Notes under the pieces: model-generated
The model's database searches: none
What the model saw: only the letters and a program-made list of their open reading frames with translations
Told to the model about the DNA's origin: nothing
In this document: piece by piece, positions 59,099-64,000 of the stretch
Layout: the number at the start of each line of letters is the position of its first letter
How positions within the stretch are numbered: position 1 is the stretch's first letter
Translations under genes and position numbers: made by a program
Assembly (NCBI RefSeq): GCF_000622145.1
Contig: NZ_JHWH01000024.1
Coordinates: 17,467-81,466 of the forward strand
Direction of reading: 5' to 3'
Origin: Paracoccus yeei ATCC BAA-599
Lineage (GTDB): Bacteria > Pseudomonadota > Alphaproteobacteria > Rhodobacterales > Rhodobacteraceae
DNA: 64,000 nucleotides

Positions 59099-60325
59099 AT
59101 GACCGATTTCGCGCAGCCCTTGCGGCAGGCCACCGCCAGGCAGGGGCTGGTCATCCAGCTGGCCAGCAGCCTGACCATCATGGGCGCGGTGATGATCGCG
59201 CCGATGATCCCAGCGATGATCGCCGAATTCGCCCCCGCCCACCCCCGCGCGGGCGACCTGGTGCCGCTGATCGCCACCGGCCCGGCGCTGGCCATCGCGC
59301 TGTTCGCGCCGCTGGCGGGCTGGCTGGCCGACCAGGCCGGGCGCAAGCGGATGCTGATGGCGGGGACGCTGGCCTATGCGGGCTTCGGCGTGCTGCCGGC
59401 CTTTCTGCACGATCTGCACCTGATCCTGGTCTCGCGCCTGCTGTTCGGCTGCGCCGAGGCGATCATCATGACCTGCTGCGCCACGCTGATCGCCGATTAC
59501 TGGCCGCCGGCCGAGCGCGCCCGCTATGTCACCCGCCAGGTGGTGACCATCGGCATCGTCGGCGCGCTGTTCTTCGTCATCGGCGGGGTGGTCGGCGCTG
59601 GGTCGTGGCGGGCGCCGTTCTATCTGTACCTGCTGCCGCTCTTGCTGCTGCCCGCGATGGCGGCGCTGCTGTGGGAACCCGACCGCCGCCGCGAGGAAGC
59701 GGGCGGGGCCCAGGCCCCCGCGACGGGCATCGCCCTGCCGCTGGTGCTGTCCTATGGGCTGGTCTTCCTGGGGATGCTGACCTCGTTCGTGGTGCCGGTC
59801 ATGGCGCCGGTGCTGCTGGTGGGGATCGGCGTCACCTCGACCGGGATGATCGGCCTGGCCAGCGGGCTGGGCCTGCTGGCGACGCTGGCGGGGTCGCTGG
59901 CCTGGCCCCTTGCGCGCCGCCGGCTGGGCACGCTGGGCGTCAACGCGCTGCTGCTGGCGGCGATGGCCCTGGGCCTTTACCTGCTGGCCCATGCCCAAAG
60001 CTATGCGGGCGTGGTGACGGCGGTGCTGATCCACGGCTTTGGCGGCGGTTTCCTGGTCGCCAATGCCTCGCTGCCGCTGATGCTGCGGCTGCCGGCGCGG
60101 CTGCGGGCCCTGGGCATGGGCGGCTTTACCGCCGCGCTGTATCTGGGCCAGTTCGCCAACCCCATCGTCATCATCGCCATCGCCGGACCGCTGGGCGGGA
60201 TGCCGCCGGGCCTGCCTGCGGCGATCACCCTCTGGGCCGGGGCGATGGCACTGCTGGCTGCGGGATGCGCGGCGGTCGCCGCACTGCGGCCCGCGCCCCG
60301 GCCCCTGCCCCTGGACGGCGCCTGA
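59099..60325 (+). CDS. MFS transporter
   Basis: 408 residues, twelve predicted membrane segments. The motif GWLADQAGRKRMLMAGTLAYA (GxLaDrxGrkxxl between helices 2 and 3) identifies the major facilitator superfamily. Likely imports the compound that passes through the outer-membrane protein encoded just upstream (14 bp gap), for use by the amidase encoded next. Confidence 0.9.
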   Translation: MTDFAQPLRQATARQGLVIQLASSLTIMGAVMIAPMIPAMIAEFAPAHPRAGDLVPLIATGPALAIALFAPLAGWLADQAGRKRMLMAGTLAYAGFGVLPAFLHDLHLILVSRLLFGCAEAIIMTCCATLIADYWPPAERARYVTRQVVTIGIVGALFFVIGGVVGAGSWRAPFYLYLLPLLLLPAMAALLWEPDRRREEAGGAQAPATGIALPLVLSYGLVFLGMLTSFVVPVMAPVLLVGIGVTSTGMIGLASGLGLLATLAGSLAWPLARRRLGTLGVNALLLAAMALGLYLLAHAQSYAGVVTAVLIHGFGGGFLVANASLPLMLRLPARLRALGMGGFTAALYLGQFANPIVIIAIAGPLGGMPPGLPAAITLWAGAMALLAAGCAAVAALRPAPRPLPLDGA

Positions 60326-60392
60326 TCCGGGTGCCCGACCCTTCCCGAAACTGCGGCCCGTCCCGGCGGGCCGCGCCAGCGAAAGTCTCATC

Positions 60393-61838
60393 ATGAATGT
60401 CAATGTGAACGCAACCGCACCCTGGCTGGACGCCATCGCCCTGGCCGACCAGATCGCGCGGCGCGACCGCACCCCCGCCGAAGTTCTGGACGAGGCGATC
60501 GGCCGCGCCGAAAAGGTGAACCCGACGCTGAACGCCCTGTCCGAGGCGCTGTTCGACCAGGCCCGCGCGGCCGCGGCGCAGATCGTGCCGGGAGCCGCGC
60601 CGCTGGCCGGCGTGCCCACGCTGGTCAAGGACCTGTTCGCGCCGCTGGCCGGCGCGCGGATGACCAACGGCTCGCTGACCTGCCGCGAGGCCGTCGCCCG
60701 CCATGACGCCGAGGTGGTGGCCCGGCTGAAGCGCGCCGGAACGGTGATCTTCGGCACCACCACCTCGCCCGAGTTCGGCAGTTCCTACACCACGGAATCG
60801 CGGCTGTTCGGCGCCACCCGCAACCCCTGGAACCCCGAACGCAGCGCCGGAGGATCGAGCGGCGGGGCGGCGGCGATGGTCGCGGCGCGGGTGGTGCCCT
60901 TTGCGCATGGCAACGACGGCGGCGGGTCGCTGCGGGTTCCGGCCTCGGCCTGCGGGGTGTTCGGGCTGAAGCCCACGCGCGGCCGGGTGCCGATGGGGCC
61001 CGACGTGGGCGAGGGCTGGGCCGGCATGGGCACGAACCATGTCATCTCGGTCTCGGTCCGCGACAGCGCGCTGGCGCTGGACATGCTGGCCGGGGCCGAT
61101 GCCGGGGCGCCCTATGCCGCGCCCCATGACGAGGCGCGCTTCCTGTCCGCGCTAGCTGAGCGCCCGCAGGGCCTGCGCATCGGCCTGGTCACGGCGCTTG
61201 CGCCCTGGGACAGCGATCCCCTGTGCATCGCGGCCGCCCGCGACGCCGCCGCGCTTTGCGAAGATCTGGGCCACCGCGTCGAGGAGACCGCCCTGCCCGT
61301 CGATGCGCCCGCCCTGCTGGACAGCATCTTCACCATCATCGGCGCCCAGACCCGCCATCTGGTTGACACCATCGCCCGCCAGTCCGGCCACCCGGTGGAC
61401 GAGACCCGGCTGGACCCGGTGCAGGTCCTGATCCTGCGCGACAAGGGCGGGGTCAGCGGCGCCGAATACGCGGGCGCGGTCGATGCGATCCACGCCCTGG
61501 GGCGGCGGATGGCGGCGCTGTTTCAGGATTACGACCTGCTGCTGATGCCGACCACCGCCAAGCCCGCCCCGCCCATCGGCGCGCTGCGGGTGGAGACCGG
61601 GGCAAGCCTCGCGCAGTATATCGAACTGTCGCACAGCTATTCGCCCTTCACCGCGATCTTCAACGCCAGCGGCCAGCCGGCCATGTCGGTGCCGCTGTTC
61701 TGGACGCCGGACGGCTTGCCCATCGGCGCCCATTTCGCCGCACCCTTCGGCGCGAAACGGCGCCTGTTCGCGCTGGCCGCGCAGCTTGAAGAGGCACGGC
61801 CCTGGGCAGGACGCCTGCCGCCCGTCTGCGCGCTGTAA
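60393..61838 (+). CDS. amidase-signature enzyme
   Basis: 481 residues. Amidase signature with catalytic Lys in PTLVKDLF, the cis-Ser and Ser in RSAGGSSGGAAAMVAARVVPFAHGNDGGGSLRVPAS. Full-length for AS-family amidases. Substrate could be an aryl- or alkyl-amide; not determined from sequence. Ends the plus-strand cluster and is followed by a hairpin terminator. Confidence 0.92.
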   Translation: MNVNVNATAPWLDAIALADQIARRDRTPAEVLDEAIGRAEKVNPTLNALSEALFDQARAAAAQIVPGAAPLAGVPTLVKDLFAPLAGARMTNGSLTCREAVARHDAEVVARLKRAGTVIFGTTTSPEFGSSYTTESRLFGATRNPWNPERSAGGSSGGAAAMVAARVVPFAHGNDGGGSLRVPASACGVFGLKPTRGRVPMGPDVGEGWAGMGTNHVISVSVRDSALALDMLAGADAGAPYAAPHDEARFLSALAERPQGLRIGLVTALAPWDSDPLCIAAARDAAALCEDLGHRVEETALPVDAPALLDSIFTIIGAQTRHLVDTIARQSGHPVDETRLDPVQVLILRDKGGVSGAEYAGAVDAIHALGRRMAALFQDYDLLLMPTTAKPAPPIGALRVETGASLAQYIELSHSYSPFTAIFNASGQPAMSVPLFWTPDGLPIGAHFAAPFGAKRRLFALAAQLEEARPWAGRLPPVCAL

Positions 61839-61852
61839 GACGGGCCGGGGTT

Positions 61853-61880
61853 GCGTCCGGCCGGTCGCGCGGCCGGACGC
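61853..61880 (+). terminator. hairpin terminator after amidase gene
   Basis: Perfect 10-bp stem GCGTCCGGCC / GGCCGGACGC with an 8-nt loop starting 14 bp after the amidase stop. No T tract follows. Confidence 0.7.
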
Positions 61881-61902
61881 GCGCCTGGGTCCGGGGCCGA
61901 GC

Positions 61903-62148
61903 TTATCCGCCCGTTGCGGTTCCGACCGGCGGCAGGGGCGCGGCGTGCCGACGGCCCAGCCCTGTCGCCTGAAGGATCAGCGCCGGCGCGGCCGCGACCA
62001 GGACCAGCAGGACCTGCAGGCCCGTCTCGCCGGCGCCGGCAAAGACCGCGAACATCAGGGGCGGGCCGGCCAGCATGCCGATGTTGTTGATCTGGTTGAC
62101 CACCGCGTTCGGGTGAACGTCCGGCATGTCTACAGGCGCCTCTTCCAA
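61903..62148 (-). pseudogene. C-terminal remnant of a membrane transporter
   Basis: About 80 residues. NAVVNQINNIGMLAGPPLMFAVFAGAGETGLQVLLVLVAAAPALILQATG reads like the last two helices of an MFS-type transporter, starting abruptly near 62110 without its first ten helices. The truncation point is next to the recombinase pseudogene, so an insertion or deletion probably removed the 5' part. Confidence 0.6.
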
Positions 62149-62198
62149 CCGGGCGATGATCTCGGCCTTCTGGCGTTCCAGCTCAGCCGTCCGTGCCT

Positions 62199-63539
62199 TT
62201 ATCGCGGCTGATACATGCCCTCCTCGATGGCCGCGAATATCCCAGCGATAGCGCGCTCAATCTTTGCCAGCGCGCGGCGCTGGTGGTTCAGCCTGTTGGT
62301 TTCCTCGACATAGGCGCGCACCGCCTCGTCGACTGCTTGCGCCGAGACCAGCTTGTCCTGCAATCCGATCAGCACCCGCGCCTCCAGCTTCTCGCGCAGG
62401 ATGGTGCGGTTGTTGGTGCAGGTGCCACGCCGATGATGATTGAGGCAGCCGAACCTGCCGGAGAGGACCATGCCGACCTTTCCGCCACAACAGCCGCAGC
62501 TCAGAAGACCTGACAGAAGCGAGGCCGGCTGGTTCCCCAGATGCAGCCGCGCCACCCTGCCCTCCCGTCTGTCAGCGCCGTAGGCTTCGGCGATCCGCTT
62601 CTGGCGTTCGCGCACCGCCTCCCAGAGAGCGTCGTCCACGATGCGCAGATGCGGAACCTCGGTCCGGATCCATTGGACCTCCGGGTTCGGACGCGAAACG
62701 CGCTTGCCGGTGCTTTGATCCTTGACGAAACGCAGGCGGTTTCAGACCAGCACGCCAACATAAAGCTCATTGTTCATGACACCGGTGCCACGCGTCCGGT
62801 GCCCCCTAATGCTGCTGTCGCCCCAAGTCCGGCCGAGAGGATCAGGAATGCTCTCCCGGTTCAGATCAACGGCAATGGCCTTGGGGCTCTTGCCAGAAGC
62901 AAACTCGCGGAAAATGCGACGCACAATCTCGCCTCCTCAGGGATGATTTCCCGGTCGCCCCCGGATCGGCTCGCCATTGTCGTCCAGTTTCTTCAGCACC
63001 CGGGAGCCGTAGCAAAGACCGCCGCCCGCCTTACCTTTTTCCACCCTGCCCCGCAGCCCACGATGGGTTTTCATGGCAAGATCCTTCAGAAACAGCGCGT
63101 TCATCGTGCCCTTGAGGCCGACGTGCAACTCGCTGATCTCGCCCTCGGCCAGAGTGACGATGGTGATGCCCGCGAATTTCAGCTGTTTGAAGAGCGTGGC
63201 GACGTCCGCCTGATCGCGGCTGATCCGGTCCAGCGCCTCAGCCAGCAGGATATTGAACTCGCCGTGCAGGGCATCGCGCATCAGCCGCTGGATGCCGGGC
63301 CGCAGGATGGCGCTGGCCCCCGAGATCGCCGCGTCCTCGTAGGAGCCGACGATCTGCCACCGCTCCCGTCCCGCATGTTCCCGGCAGAGTCGGAACTGAT
63401 CCTCGATGGACGCCTCGCTCTGCTTGTCGTCGGAATAGCGGGCATCGAGTGCGGCGCTTGTAATGGCAGTCTCCGTTTGGTCAGTCCTTGTCCTCTGTAA
63501 CCGGCCCTGCCTCATCGCGGGCCGGTGGCGTATTGTCAT
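62199..63539 (-). pseudogene. large serine recombinase, inactivated
   Basis: A single reading frame of 447 codons encodes a site-specific recombinase broken by two in-frame TGA codons (62939-62937 and 62744-62742). N-terminal resolvase domain with catalytic-Ser region ARYSDDKQSEASIEDQFRLC and ALDRISRDQADVATLF. Recombinase domain EIVRRIFREFASGKSPKAIAVDLN, a zinc ribbon CGCCGGKVG...CLNHHRRGTC, and a helical C-terminus. The second TGA replaces the Trp of a usual GVLVWNRLRF motif. The first lies between two compensating single-base shifts near 62930-62955. Confidence 0.85.
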
Positions 63540-63729
63540 TGCCGGCGCACATGGCCTTGTCGTAATCTTCGCGCGCCATCCGCCTGCCGATCAGCCGTGC
63601 AATGGTCAGCACCACCTCGTCCAGCCGCTGAGTAACATCGGTCTCGGTGCCCGCATCCTGCTCGTTGGGCGGACGATTGGCGTTCGCCGGCATCTCTCCA
63701 GCTCGCCCCGGTGAGCCGTTCCTCTTCAT
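63481..63729 (-). CDS. small hypothetical protein upstream of recombinase
   Basis: 82 residues from ATG 63729. Helical core TQRLDEVVLTIARLIGRRMAREDYDKAMCAGND flanked by disordered, charged sequence. It overlaps the 5' end of the recombinase gene in another frame, as small genes often do next to serine recombinases of plasmids and islands. No function known; it may be part of the decayed mobile element. Confidence 0.55.
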   Translation of the reverse strand: MKRNGSPGRAGEMPANANRPPNEQDAGTETDVTQRLDEVVLTIARLIGRRMAREDYDKAMCAGNDNTPPARDEAGPVTEDKD

Positions 63730-63804
63730 GTCCTTCCCCTCTATTCGATGGGAAATGACATGAAACGACGTGGTTTCCTCTCCGCCAAACGCTAGAGTCA
63801 GGGC

Positions 63805-64000
63805 TCACAACCCATAGATGACGGTTGCGGCGAGAGCGCAGGCTGAGAGGAACAGGATCGGGCAGCGGTCGTATCGGATTGCGATCCGCCGCCAATCCTT
63901 GAGGTGTGCGAACATGTTCTCGATCCGGTGACGCAGGCGATAGATGCTGGCGTCGTGCGGGATCGGGGCCTTGCGGCCGGTGCGGGAGGGGATGCACGGC
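63805..64000 (-). mobile_element. IS5-family transposase, C-terminal part, runs off window
   Basis: The last 64 codons of a transposase ending at TGA 63807-63805. The pattern PHDASIYRLRHRIENMFAHLKDWRRIAIRYDRC is the conserved C-terminal (YREK-like, with the third catalytic Glu in RIENMFA) segment of IS5/IS427 transposases. The element end is probably close to 63796 (GAGTCAGGGCTC), with CTAG (63792-63795) as a possible target site. The left part of the gene lies beyond the right edge. Confidence 0.85.

Noticed and set aside
1..64000. CRISPR arrays, rRNA genes, replication origin
   Set aside because: No regularly spaced direct repeats with unique spacers, no rRNA-like sequence and no iteron or DnaA-box cluster were seen.

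Overview
The window is very GC-rich, with tightly packed genes, many ATGA/GTGA stop-start overlaps and strong GGAGG ribosome sites. Gene content (XoxF-type methanol dehydrogenase, PQQ-linked ABC exporter, DUF2783 and DUF5671 proteins, 2,3-dihydroxybenzoate siderophore genes, Rhodobacterales-style intergenic repeats) points to an alphaproteobacterium of the Paracoccus/Rhodobacteraceae type. This is inferred from the content only; no 16S gene is present.

Layout. (1) 1-8.6 kb, plus strand: a PQQ-alcohol-oxidation accessory operon with a periplasmic binding protein, YVTN beta-propeller, two small secreted proteins, ABC exporter ATPase and permease, a secreted helical protein, a histidine kinase/OmpR-type regulator pair and two more secreted proteins. 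(2) 8.7-16.5 kb, minus strand: xoxF (lanthanide-type methanol dehydrogenase) preceded by a seven-gene translationally coupled moxR/DUF58/VWA/VWA/TPR/BatD operon. (3) 16.9 kb tRNA-Ser(GCU), then a gene-poor stretch with one lipoprotein. (4) 18.2-22.2 kb housekeeping-type genes (RlmL-like methyltransferase, VOC protein, metallophosphoesterase, diacylglycerol-kinase-like protein). (5) 22.5-28.5 kb: catecholate siderophore cluster (isochorismate synthase, isochorismatase, EntA, free aryl carrier protein, EntE, stand-alone VibH-like condensation enzyme), fitting a DHB-polyamine (parabactin-family) product. (6) 28.5-33.5 kb: DUF5671 protein, tRNA-Gly(GCC), a LysR regulator with no ATG start, two SDRs, a CRP/FNR regulator. 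(7) 34.1-37.8 kb, minus: GNAT, YcaO, TfuA and a 174-residue protein ending in tandem RGMS-type pentapeptides. This is the best candidate for an undescribed system, a thioamide-type RiPP locus. (8) 37.9-41.5 kb: class III cyclase-TPR protein and a Tat-exported M20 amidohydrolase. (9) 41.6-50.2 kb: a seven-gene minus-strand catabolic operon (APC permease, DAO-type oxidase, cupin, MBL protein, flavin monooxygenase, DUF2783, aldehyde dehydrogenase) with a divergent AraC regulator. (10) 50.3-54.7 kb: two convergent MarR genes and the homogentisate operon hmgA-fahA-maiA, whose promoter carries three TTGC-N4-GCAA repeats. (11) 54.6-61.8 kb: LuxR and AraC regulators, a GSA-aminotransferase-like enzyme, an outer-membrane SphA-like protein, an MFS transporter and an amidase. 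(12) 61.9-64.0 kb: a decayed mobile region with a truncated transporter, a serine recombinase pseudogene and the end of an IS5-type element.

How it fits together: region 1 and XoxF probably form a periplasmic alcohol-oxidation module, with the moxR/Bat operon as a maturation or metal-insertion chaperone by analogy with mxaRSACKL. Regions 9 and 10 together could take an aromatic amine through oxidative deamination, aldehyde oxidation and ring hydroxylation to homogentisate, then to fumarate and acetoacetate. All coordinates and motifs come from reading the sequence; functional links between neighbouring genes are inference.
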